A stretch of 22,510 bases of DNA from Calditrichia bacterium (GTDB lineage: Bacteria > Calditrichota > Calditrichia > RBG-13-44-9): the NCBI GenBank assembly GCA_026991005.1, contig JALXCH010000193.1, positions 1 to 22,510 on the forward strand, given 5' to 3'. Within the stretch, counting starts at the first letter, position 1. Every line of letters starts with the position of its first letter. Shown piece after piece: positions 8,701 to 15,748 of the stretch. The position numbers and the translations under genes are program-made. The notes beneath the pieces are model-generated. The model was not told the DNA's origin, did no database searches, and was given only the letters and a program-made list of their open reading frames with translations.

Positions 8701-8894
8701 GCTCCGGTTCGGAAACCTGGGCGCCGCTGGCACGGGCGGTAATTGGAGGACTAACCACCAGCACCGTACTCACCCTGTTCATTGTGCCCATCATCTATGT
8801 GCTTATGGAACAAATGGGCTCCGCGGTTCGCAGAAAACTGGGTTGGAACAACCGAAATCACCTTGAGGAGAGTGAACCGAAGGGCATCGATTAG
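5763..8894 (+). CDS. RND-family efflux transporter (HAE/AcrB-like)
   Basis: A 1043-aa proton-driven inner-membrane pump of full RND length, with two homologous halves. Each half has one transmembrane helix, a large periplasmic porter domain, then a helix bundle. The start MKLVEFSLKRRITLSM, the DLYPDIQFP motif (35-43) and FDPSMAPVMY (131-140) are typical. In TM4 the motif GMLVDNSIVVLEN (396-408) keeps one acidic residue, D400, and has N401 where AcrB has a second aspartate; many hydrophobe/amphiphile RND pumps share this. The second half has VGIVMLAGIVVNNGIVMVDY. ATG 5763 is preferred to TTG 5739 because family alignments begin there. It is the last gene of the operon; the substrate is not readable. 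Confidence 0.93.
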   Translation: MKLVEFSLKRRITLSMMYLIVIGFAIFSYTQLKVDLYPDIQFPVVGIITEYEGVGPEDMENLIARPIEEAVSATKNVKKVSSQVSQGICITMLEFEWGTDMDQAENDVRKRLDLVADFLPEEAHKPLTFAFDPSMAPVMYMVLTSPNMGPAEIRQLSEDHIEPLLERIEGVASAETGGGVERQINVRLNPARLAAHHLSPVDITNAIRAQGALLSAGHIETQTTNFNLKISSEYTSLDQIKNVVLKYTSRGPLLLKDVATVEDGFKEMVGDVRADYNESVYIRIFKQSDANTVQTCRNVYRALPDIQETLPEGTRLETVWDQSEYINQSISNLGTTGLLAFALAFLVIYFFLLNIRGSIIMGMAIPISVIATFAVMMMAGLTLNIVSMAGLALAIGMLVDNSIVVLENIYRHREMGEPLYDSANSGTSEVGMAITASTLTTIGVFLPVLFIPGIAGQLFKDMVVTITFSLFASLTIALTLVPMLSSRILRTHQEARKVRMSRFKQRISDFLRNLTVRYGRWLDWSLHHKKMVLTVTTLLFAASLGLIKFIGGEFLPKTDQGFIAIDIMRELGTPLDQTRLTVLQLEDIVKKKVPEAQHVFSRFGQSEGIAALFGGTGSEAINFRIRLTPMEKRKRSQFEIEDTLRKALDGIPGITYKFTQPGMLQGEREIEIKIFGYDIDRSLKYAKQIKKEMEKIPGLVDIDINLKEGGEQLRIVPNRQRLSDLKINPLLLAQIVSNSIQGTVASRYHEKGDEYDINVRLDKRFRQDKEALRSLVIPTPTGRFVQLRQVADIVRMPAPTTIYRENQERYVSVGCDLSGIDLSSAVRKIQKIIKETAIPSDFQVVIGGSAEDQRESFRYIIIAFFAAILLVYMIMASQFESLVDPFIIMFTVPLSIIGVFFALFITGTTLSVMSLVGIVMLAGIVVNNGIVMVDYINQLRRKGVPLHQAVLQGGTVRMRPVLMTATTTILGMVPLALELGSGSETWAPLARAVIGGLTTSTVLTLFIVPIIYVLMEQMGSAVRRKLGWNNRNHLEESEPKGID

Positions 8895-9327
8895 GAAGAA
8901 GGGGTTCCTGTCGGTGTCCCTCTACAAACAATGCAGATAAATCGGGAAGAGCAGGTAACGGAGGCAGAGTTCCATTCGCGTCCGGAAGGAAAACTCCGTT
9001 ACCGATTCTGCTCCTTCCCCTCGATTCTTCAGATACTCTTTTTCCGGATTTTCCCCGGGGAAATTGAAACGAAAAGATTGCTCAAAACACTGGACGGATT
9101 CTACTACAAATTCTATATGATATATCTGCCCAAAATTGTCGTTTTCTTCCTGGATTATGCCATTGTCCCATCACCTTCCCCGGGCGGAAACGCACCATTT
9201 TGCCATTGACCTTGCCTTTTTCCTGCCCGTCAGCTTATTTTAAATTGCTTCGGGGAACGGAACAGGGCAAAGGGTAACAAAACGTTCTGCGAAGGGAATT
9301 TGAGCGTTTTGAATATCGAGGTTGGCA
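8895..9327. other. 433-base intergenic stretch between efflux and GH3-like genes
   Basis: Apart from the hairpin at 8944-9019 I see no gene here. A 92-codon open frame (8931-9209) runs through the hairpin and has no domain-like pattern or ribosome binding site. The part from about 9200 to 9317 probably holds the promoter for the next gene, but I cannot single out convincing -35/-10 boxes. Confidence 0.5.
8944..9019 (+). other. Long imperfect hairpin downstream of the RND gene
   Basis: GTAACGGAG (8955-8963) pairs perfectly with CTCCGTTAC (8994-9002). Outside it GGGAAGAGCAG (8944-8954) pairs with CTGCTCCTTCCC, with a five-base and a one-base bulge on the right side. The loop is 30 bases with its own TTCC/GGAA pairing. 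It lies about 50 bases after the pump's stop codon. No U-run follows, so it is not a classical intrinsic terminator; it may protect the 3' end of the operon mRNA or help termination. Confidence 0.5.
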
Positions 9328-10839
9328 ATGAAATTACCGCGGGCACATCATTTAACTTACCCGGAGCTGGCCGGTCAACTGCTTCTTTTGCCGCTCAAAG
9401 CCGGATTCGTCAATCGCCAGGCGCCGGAGTTGCTCCGCCAATTCCAGCAGACGGAACACCTGCAGCCAGCCGGTTTCCTGGTGCAGGGGGAGCATCCCGT
9501 GGATGTTCGGCTGCGCATGGAGCAGATACAGCAGCATGTGCGGTTTCCCCTCTTATTTTTAGCCCATCCCCGGCAGGGTTTATCACCGGCACTTCCGCAG
9601 GCAACGCTGTTTCCCCACTTCCTGGCCTGGGGAATGACCGGTGACTCGGATTTAATTTCCCAAGCAGCCCGGGCGCTGGCACGGGAGGCACGCGCCGTGG
9701 GATTAAACGGCCTTCTCTTCCCTTCGCTGCACCGTGCTCTTGCCTCCCCGTCCGAAACAGAGCTCCAGCACTGGTATCCCGATGATGAGATGTTGAGCAC
9801 GCTCCTGGCCGCGGCCATCGGCCCGGTGCTTAAAGAAGGGCTTACCTGCTTCCCTTATCTCAATCCGCTTTCCGGAACGTTTCTCTCCCCCGGGAAGTGG
9901 CACACCGAACCGTTTTCCCAGCTCCCGGGTGTATTTCTCACCATCCCGCCCGTATCTTTGCAGCAGTTCGAATTTTTGCAAATTCTGGAATTTACCCGGA
10001 AGCTGCGGGAAGACCATCATTTCGGCGGATTAATCATTGTCGAAGGGGAATTTCTCACCTCCTCCACCCAGCAAGAGGAAATGCTCACCAGCGCGCTGCG
10101 AAACGGGCTGGGACCGTTTGTGGTTGGGAAAGAACCGGAAAAATTCCACGCTTTTCTGAAGGAGATTCTGGAGAAAGACGAACCGGCTCGCAGGGAAGCG
10201 TTCTGCATAGTGGACGCTTTGTTCCGGCTCAAAAAAGATCTTCACCGGCATCAACCGGAGTTTCCCCATTTCAAGCGGATTTACAAAATCTGGCAACTGC
10301 CCCGGCACCAGGAGCTGGCGGAAGAAATTGCCCGGCGCTCTGCAGTAAAACTCCACGGCAAGCCGGGAATTCGTATCCCCAACACCGGTACCGGTAGCAT
10401 TCACTTTCTGCCGATTACCGACCTGCACCTCTCCGAACCCCCGTTGAGCACCTTCCAAAAATTGCTGGAAAAAGAAGCCGGGGCGCAGACGGTTTCTCTG
10501 GAACAATTCACCGAGGTTGGGGATTTACCCTTCCCGGCACCGCAACTACTGATTGCCTCTCTACACAGCTCATTTTTCGCCCGGAAGGAATCTTCCGCAG
10601 AAACCATCTCCCGCATTTTCGGGGCTTACCAGAAGGCAGGAACCCAACTGATTCTGTGCGTTTTTGGGAGGCCGTTCTTGCTGAAACGTCTCCCCCACTG
10701 GCAGAATGCGGAGGCGGTGTATCTTTTTCCCACCGATGTTCCGGCTGCCCAGCGGGTGGCTTTTCGGATTTTGCGCGGGGAGACTCAGGTGGAGGGGAAG
10801 CTCCCCGCTGAATGGGAAAAAGAAATTATCGCCCCCTGA
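9328..10839 (+). CDS. GH3-like protein, catalytic residues apparently lost
   Basis: A 503-aa protein with the outline of a glycoside hydrolase family 3 (NagZ-like) enzyme. It has a barrel-like first part (PLLFLAHPRQG 74-84; MTGDSDLISQAARALAREAR 103-122; GLNGLLFPSL 125-134) and a C-terminal part matching the GH3_C end (FGRPFLLKRLP, then AAQRVAFRILRGETQVEGKL, about 446-491). The residues that should act are missing. The VDQEGG site reads AHPRQG, the KHFPGHG site reads TCFPYLN (173-179), and the nucleophile site (G-x-V-x-S-D-D) reads GGLIIVEGEF (233-242). There is no signal peptide. ATG 9328 has GAGG six bases ahead; TTG 9322 is too close to it. It lies 98 bases before the mevalonate cluster, possibly co-transcribed. 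The alternative is an unrelated barrel protein. Confidence 0.6.
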   Translation: MKLPRAHHLTYPELAGQLLLLPLKAGFVNRQAPELLRQFQQTEHLQPAGFLVQGEHPVDVRLRMEQIQQHVRFPLLFLAHPRQGLSPALPQATLFPHFLAWGMTGDSDLISQAARALAREARAVGLNGLLFPSLHRALASPSETELQHWYPDDEMLSTLLAAAIGPVLKEGLTCFPYLNPLSGTFLSPGKWHTEPFSQLPGVFLTIPPVSLQQFEFLQILEFTRKLREDHHFGGLIIVEGEFLTSSTQQEEMLTSALRNGLGPFVVGKEPEKFHAFLKEILEKDEPARREAFCIVDALFRLKKDLHRHQPEFPHFKRIYKIWQLPRHQELAEEIARRSAVKLHGKPGIRIPNTGTGSIHFLPITDLHLSEPPLSTFQKLLEKEAGAQTVSLEQFTEVGDLPFPAPQLLIASLHSSFFARKESSAETISRIFGAYQKAGTQLILCVFGRPFLLKRLPHWQNAEAVYLFPTDVPAAQRVAFRILRGETQVEGKLPAEWEKEIIAP

Positions 10840-10937
10840 TAACCACCCATTGGTTCAAAAAGGAATTTGAAAAACCGGGCGGTATTTACAATATTTAGCA
10901 GCAATCTGGGATACGGACCATAAAAGAGAGGACAGCG

Positions 10938-11915
10938 TTGAGTGCAGTAACCGCACGTGCCCATGCTAACATTGCGCTGGTAAAATATTGGGGAAAGAGG
11001 GATGTGGAGTTGAACCTGCCCGCAGTAGGTTCTATTTCTTTAACTTTAAAGGATTTGTACACAACCACCACCGTGGAGTTCTCCTCCGACCTGGCGGCGG
11101 ATGAGCTCATTTTAAATGGCCGCCCGGCAGAGGAAAAACAACGGGAGCGGGTGAGTCGCTTTTTGGACCGGGTGCGGAAGATGGCGCATCTGGAGACATT
11201 TGCCCGGGTGGTGAGCGAAAACAACTTCCCCACCGGTGCGGGACTGGCGTCTTCGGCGTCCGCCTTCGCCAGTCTGGCACTGGCAGCAACCCGTGCCGCA
11301 GGTCTGGAGCTTCCGCCCCTGCGCCTCTCGGCATTAGCCCGGCTGGGGTCGGGTTCTGCAGCACGCTCCATTTTCGGTGGATTCGTGGAAATGAAGGTGG
11401 GTCTGCGAGACGACGGCTCCGATGCCATCGCTGAACCCCTCCTCCCTCCCGAAGCCTGGGACGTGCGTCTGCTAATCGCCATCACTTCCGAAGCCGAAAA
11501 GGAAATCGGTTCCACCGAGGGGATGCAGCACACCGCCGCCACTTCCCCATTTTACAGCCAATGGGTGTACACCTCTTCCCGCGATCTGGACGAAATGCGT
11601 ATGGCCATCTTCTCGCACAATTTCCACAAAATGGGCGAAATTGCCGAATACAATTGCCTGAAAATGCACGCCGTTGCCCTGAGTGCCCGACCGGGTTTGA
11701 TTTACTGGAACGACACCACCGTGCGGGTGATGCATGCCGTTCGTCGCCTCCGTCAACAGGGCATTGCCGCCTATTTTACCATAGATGCGGGACCTCAGGT
11801 GAAAGTGCTGTGCCTGCCTCACCAGGTAGACACCCTTCGGGAACATCTGGAGCAAATTCCCGGCGTGCACCGCGTTCTGGCCACATCCCCGGGACCCGGC
11901 GCTTACGAGGAATAA
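10938..11915 (+). CDS. mvaD: Diphosphomevalonate decarboxylase
   Basis: A 325-aa GHMP-fold enzyme that converts mevalonate 5-diphosphate to isopentenyl diphosphate with ATP use and CO2 release. Family hallmarks in order are HANIALVKYWGKRD (9-22, with the substrate-binding lysine), NFPTGAGLASSASAFASL (96-113, phosphate loop), RLGSGSAARSIFGGF (135-149) and the catalytic aspartate D283 in TIDAGPQVKVL. These separate it from the kinases of the same fold. A decarboxylase acting on the monophosphate cannot be excluded, but the kinase downstream argues for the classical route. The start is TTG 10938, with AGAGAGGA six bases upstream. Its stop codon is the first unit of a tandem repeat array. Confidence 0.93.
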   Translation: MSAVTARAHANIALVKYWGKRDVELNLPAVGSISLTLKDLYTTTTVEFSSDLAADELILNGRPAEEKQRERVSRFLDRVRKMAHLETFARVVSENNFPTGAGLASSASAFASLALAATRAAGLELPPLRLSALARLGSGSAARSIFGGFVEMKVGLRDDGSDAIAEPLLPPEAWDVRLLIAITSEAEKEIGSTEGMQHTAATSPFYSQWVYTSSRDLDEMRMAIFSHNFHKMGEIAEYNCLKMHAVALSARPGLIYWNDTTVRVMHAVRRLRQQGIAAYFTIDAGPQVKVLCLPHQVDTLREHLEQIPGVHRVLATSPGPGAYEE

Positions 11916-12069
11916 GGGAAATAGGGGAAATAGGGGAAATAGGGGAAATAAGGGAAATAGGGTGAATAGGGGAATAGGGGAATAGGGGAATAAGGTAAAT
12001 AGGGTAAATAGGGTAAATAAGGGGCAAAGGGGACATAAGGGACATAGGGGACATAAAGGGAATAGGGTG
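11912..12069 (+). repeat. G-rich 9-bp tandem array (about 18 units)
   Basis: Imperfect head-to-tail units of consensus ATAGGGGAA start exactly at the mvaD stop codon (GAA-TAA-GGG). Unit variants include ATAAGGGAA, ATAGGGTGA, ATAGGGGA (8 bp), ATAGGGTAA and ATAGGGGAC. Many runs of three or four G on the coding strand, separated by four to six bases, could form G-quadruplexes in DNA or mRNA. The array fills most of the 262-base gap before the phosphomevalonate kinase gene. There are no spacers, so it is not CRISPR. Confidence 0.93.
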
Positions 12070-12177
12070 GAATTGGGGTGTGGTTTTAGTGGTTGGAATT
12101 TTATATGGATAATCAGAGAGCTGGAGTTTGGGGTGTGGAATGTGCCCAGAGATTAAAAGAGTAAATGAGGACTTCGG

Positions 12178-13248
12178 GTGAATCTTTCTTCTACGGCACC
12201 GGGGAAATTAATTCTTCTGGGAGAATATGCGGTGTTGCGAGGTGGCAACAGCCTGGTGATGGCAGTGGACCGCCTGGCGCAGGTTACGGTGCATCCTATT
12301 TCAGGAAAATGGCATCGGATTACCTCCCCCACCCTGAAAATAGAGGAGCTTCCCTTTTCAGTAGAACACAACGGTGAGGTACAATTTGCCCGGGAGCTTT
12401 CCGCACAGAAGGCAGATCAGCTGCAACTGTTCCGCAAGATCGTTCAATACCTGGTTCGGGAAAAAGGGATTTTCCCGTTACCTCCCCACCACTTCCAACT
12501 AAACACCGATGCGTTTTATTTTGCCAGAGGGGCAGAAAAATTGGGTCTGGGCTCCAGCGCGGCGCTATGCGTGGCACTGGTAAATGCACTATATGTAATC
12601 GCCCATGGAGAAGCACCGGAAAAGGAACTCCTTTTCCAGTTAGCCCGCCAGGCACACCACTACGCCCAGGGGAAATCCGGCAGCGGCATCGACATTGCCG
12701 TAGCGACCTACGGTGGACTCATCCGCTACCGTTTGCATCCAGCTCATCCCACACGACCTCCGGAAGTGGAATCCCTCTCTCTGCCGCAATCTCTTTATTT
12801 CACCACCATCTGGACGGGGAAATCCACCGGCACCACAGGTATGGTGAAACGAGTGCAGCAGTGGGAGCAGGAAAATCCCTACCGGGCACGGGAGCTGTTT
12901 CAGAAAATGTTCCGGGTAGCCGCGGAGGGAATTCAGGCGCTTAAACAGAATGAAGTCTCCCGCTTCCTGGATTTTTACCGGCAATATGGTTTTCTGCTGG
13001 AACAATTAGGTCTGGAAAGCGGGACGGGAATTGTTTCTTCCCGGCATAAGGAAATTGCCCAATTGGTAGAAACAAGCGGCGGAGTGTACAAACCCTCCGG
13101 TGCCGGCGGTGGTGACGTGGGTCTGGCATTGTGCGATTCACCCTCCATCCGGCAAAAAATTCAGGAGAAAATTTTGCATTCTTCATATAAAATCATTAAT
13201 TTAGATTTTTTGAAGCAGGGAGCAATTGTAAAGAAAATAACAGATTAA
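12178..13248 (+). CDS. mvaK2: Phosphomevalonate kinase (GHMP family)
   Basis: A 356-aa kinase expected to convert mevalonate 5-phosphate to the 5-diphosphate. GHMP motifs are APGKLILLGEYAVLRGG (7-23), KLGLGSSAALCVALVNAL (121-138, ATP loop) and YKPSGAGGGDVGLAL (304-318). Between them GKSGSGIDIAVATYGGLIRY (165-184) and WTGKSTGTTGMVKRV are typical of phosphomevalonate kinases, not mevalonate kinases. The start is GTG 12178, with TGAGGA at 12166-12171 six bases ahead. It lies downstream of the decarboxylase across the tandem array, and 188 bases before the reductase-kinase fusion. The assignment to the second kinase step is also supported by the presence of a separate mevalonate kinase domain in the fusion. 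Confidence 0.9.
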   Translation: MNLSSTAPGKLILLGEYAVLRGGNSLVMAVDRLAQVTVHPISGKWHRITSPTLKIEELPFSVEHNGEVQFARELSAQKADQLQLFRKIVQYLVREKGIFPLPPHHFQLNTDAFYFARGAEKLGLGSSAALCVALVNALYVIAHGEAPEKELLFQLARQAHHYAQGKSGSGIDIAVATYGGLIRYRLHPAHPTRPPEVESLSLPQSLYFTTIWTGKSTGTTGMVKRVQQWEQENPYRARELFQKMFRVAAEGIQALKQNEVSRFLDFYRQYGFLLEQLGLESGTGIVSSRHKEIAQLVETSGGVYKPSGAGGGDVGLALCDSPSIRQKIQEKILHSSYKIINLDFLKQGAIVKKITD

Positions 13249-13436
13249 GTATGAGGAAATAGTGTCTAACAAATTAAAATTTCATCTTCGATTTTCCGGA
13301 AATTTGAGATATTCTTCCATGAAATGTAAGCGGGGTGCCCTTCTCATGAAGATGCACTGTCGGGAAAAACTTTTAAAACATTTTTAATAGCACGCATGAA
13401 TATTGGGGAATCAAAACAAAATACAGGGATAGAAAG

Positions 13437-15728
13437 ATGGCGGTCAAAAAAACCTCTGAGAAAACGGAAAGGCAGATTTCTTCCCGCATTCCGGGATTTT
13501 ACAAATATTCCATTTCCGAGCGGTTGCGCATTCTTTTCGAGAACGAAATTCTGGATGAAGATACCTACCACAAATTATTGAATGAAGAGAATGTACTCAG
13601 CGCTGCCGAAGCGGATAAAATGATTGAGAATGTGATTGGCGTGTTTGGTTTACCCATTGGACTGGGGCTAAACATGCTGGTGAACGGCAAAGAATACGTA
13701 GTGCCCATGGTAGTGGAAGAACCTTCCATTGTCGCCGCGGTGAGCTCTGCCTCTAAACTGGTGCGCGATGCCGGAGGCTTTACCAGCAGGAGCACCGAGC
13801 CAATCCTCATCGGGCAGATACAAATCGTGGATGTGGAGAACACCTCCAAGGCTAAAAATGTTATTTTGCAGAATAAGGAAGAGATTATCAATCTGGCGAA
13901 CAGTTTGCATCCGCGGATGCTTGCCCGCGGTGGTGGGGTTCGCGATGTGGAAGTGCGCATCCTGCCCCGCAGTGCGGCGAAAGGCGACATGGTGATTGTG
14001 CACTTGCTGGTGGATACCCGCGATGCCATGGGAGCCAATCTGGTGAACAGCATGTGCGAAGGGGTGGCCTCGCTGCTGGAAAAGATGACCGGTGGCAAGG
14101 TGTTCCTGCGCATCCTCTCCAACCTCACGGATCGTTCCATTGTTACCGCCGAATGCACCATTCCCGTCCATCTGCTAAACGGCAAGAATTTTTCGCCCGA
14201 GGAGGTGCGCGACGGAATTATCCTGGCTAACGAGTTTGCCAGCATCGATCCCTATCGGGCGGCAACGCACAACAAAGGCATCATGAATGGGATTGACCCG
14301 GTGGCCATTGCCACGGGAAACGACTGGCGGGCAATCGAAGCAGCAGCCCATGCTTATGCGGCACGGGGAGGCCAATATACAGCTCTCACGTACTGGGGGA
14401 AGAATGAACAGGGCGATCTGGTGGGACGGATTGAAATCCCCATTAAAGTGGGAACCGTGGGTGGCCCGCTGCAATCCAATCCGGCGGTGCGCCTATTACA
14501 TCACATCATGGGAATTTCTTCGGCGCGCGAGCTGGCAGAGGTGATGGGTGCGGTGGGACTGGCGCAAAATCTGGCTGCCCTGAAAGCCCTGGTTACCGAG
14601 GGGATCCAGCGGGGACACATGTCCCTGCACGCCCGGAGCGTGGCAGTAGCTGCAGGAGCACCCGCCGATATTTTTGAAACCGTGGTGGAAAAACTCATCG
14701 ATAGCGGAGAAATTAAAATCTGGAAAGCTCAGGAGATTATTGCAGAATTGCAGAAACAACCGCGCACTGCTCAACGCCCGGAAACTTTCCCTGAGGACGA
14801 TCCGGAAGTAGGCACTGCCTACGGAAAAGTTATTTTACTGGGGGAACATTCCGTGGTGTACGGAACCCACGCCATTGCGGCTCCCATTCAGCTCGCCATC
14901 CAGACGAAAATTCACCCGGGCGAAAACGGCATTCATCTGCTCATTCCACGCTGGGGGGTGGAGGAGAAACTGCAAAAAGGCGTGGAACATCGCTATTCCA
15001 TTTACAAATCGCTGGACCTGATTCTGGATCGGCTGGGATTAGCGGATCAGGACATGAAGATCGAGATTTTCCCCAATATTCCCCGGGCAGCCGGATTGGG
15101 TGGATCGGCAGCGCTGGCGGTTTCTATCATTCGTGCCCTGTCCAACCATTTTAAACTGAACCTGAGCGATGAAGAGATTGCCCGGCTGTCTTACGAATCG
15201 GAACTGATTGCCCACGGCAGCGCTTCGGGAATCGATAATACGCTGGCAACCTACAACCGATTTACCCTCTTCCGCAAGGGTGATCCGCCTTTTATGCAGG
15301 AGATTAAAACACCCCGACCGATTTCCATTGTCATCGGGCTGAGTGGTGTGGAAAGCTTAACCGCCAAGATGGTCGCTAAAGTCCGCAAAGCCTGGGAACA
15401 AAATCGGGAACTGTACGAACGCATCTTCCACGAGATCGATGATTTAACCCTGAAAGCGGTGGAAGCCATCGAGAAATACGATCTGGAAGCGCTGGGCGAG
15501 TACATGAACGTGAATCAGGGACTCCTGAACGCCCTCCAGGTTTCCTCTCCGGAACTGGAGGAAATTATTGCCGTGGCACGGAATAACGGTGCCCTGGGTG
15601 CAAAGCTCACCGGTGCCGGTGGTGGCGGTGCCGTGGTTGCCCTGTGCCCCGATACCGCCGAACAGGTAGCCCATGCCATCCGCGTGGCGGGCTACAAAGC
15701 GCTGATTACTCAAATCGGAGGAAAATAA
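13437..15728 (+). CDS. Fused class II HMG-CoA reductase - mevalonate kinase
   Basis: One uninterrupted 763-aa frame with two complete enzymes for consecutive steps: HMG-CoA to mevalonate, then mevalonate to mevalonate 5-phosphate. Residues 15-440 are a class II (bacterial, soluble) HMG-CoA reductase. It has the catalytic glutamate in VVEEPSIVAA (92-101), nucleotide site DTRDAMGAN (193-201), lysine K280 in ATHNKG, aspartate D296 in ATGND, and histidine H394 in RGHMSLHARS. Residues 462-763 are a GHMP mevalonate kinase: GKVILLGEHSVVYG (463-476), PRAAGLGGSAALAV (549-562), HGSASGIDNTLATYN (593-607), KLTGAGGGGAVVAL (723-736). The linker (about 437-461) is proline- and acid-rich. ATG 13437 has only a weak AGAAAG ahead. 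Nothing looks truncated in either half. Confidence 0.95.
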   Translation: MAVKKTSEKTERQISSRIPGFYKYSISERLRILFENEILDEDTYHKLLNEENVLSAAEADKMIENVIGVFGLPIGLGLNMLVNGKEYVVPMVVEEPSIVAAVSSASKLVRDAGGFTSRSTEPILIGQIQIVDVENTSKAKNVILQNKEEIINLANSLHPRMLARGGGVRDVEVRILPRSAAKGDMVIVHLLVDTRDAMGANLVNSMCEGVASLLEKMTGGKVFLRILSNLTDRSIVTAECTIPVHLLNGKNFSPEEVRDGIILANEFASIDPYRAATHNKGIMNGIDPVAIATGNDWRAIEAAAHAYAARGGQYTALTYWGKNEQGDLVGRIEIPIKVGTVGGPLQSNPAVRLLHHIMGISSARELAEVMGAVGLAQNLAALKALVTEGIQRGHMSLHARSVAVAAGAPADIFETVVEKLIDSGEIKIWKAQEIIAELQKQPRTAQRPETFPEDDPEVGTAYGKVILLGEHSVVYGTHAIAAPIQLAIQTKIHPGENGIHLLIPRWGVEEKLQKGVEHRYSIYKSLDLILDRLGLADQDMKIEIFPNIPRAAGLGGSAALAVSIIRALSNHFKLNLSDEEIARLSYESELIAHGSASGIDNTLATYNRFTLFRKGDPPFMQEIKTPRPISIVIGLSGVESLTAKMVAKVRKAWEQNRELYERIFHEIDDLTLKAVEAIEKYDLEALGEYMNVNQGLLNALQVSSPELEEIIAVARNNGALGAKLTGAGGGGAVVALCPDTAEQVAHAIRVAGYKALITQIGGK

Positions 15729-15748
15729 CCAATCAAAGGTTAGCATTC

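Noticed and set aside
8931..9209. A 92-codon frame between the pump and the GH3-like gene
   Set aside because: No ribosome binding site or recognisable pattern, and it runs through the hairpin at 8944-9019.
10895..11542. A 215-codon minus-strand frame over the start of the decarboxylase
   Set aside because: Antisense shadow of a well-supported enzyme, low-complexity Arg/Ser/Ala composition.
11561..11965. A plus-strand frame ending in repeated Gly-Glu-Ile
   Set aside because: It overlaps the decarboxylase in another frame, and the tail is only translation of the tandem array.
11912..12069. Possible CRISPR array
   Set aside because: The units are 8-9 bp and contiguous with no spacers, so this is a simple tandem repeat.
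13565..14245. A 226-codon minus-strand frame inside the reductase domain
   Set aside because: Serine/threonine-rich mirror of the conserved reductase frame; the plus frame explains the sequence fully.
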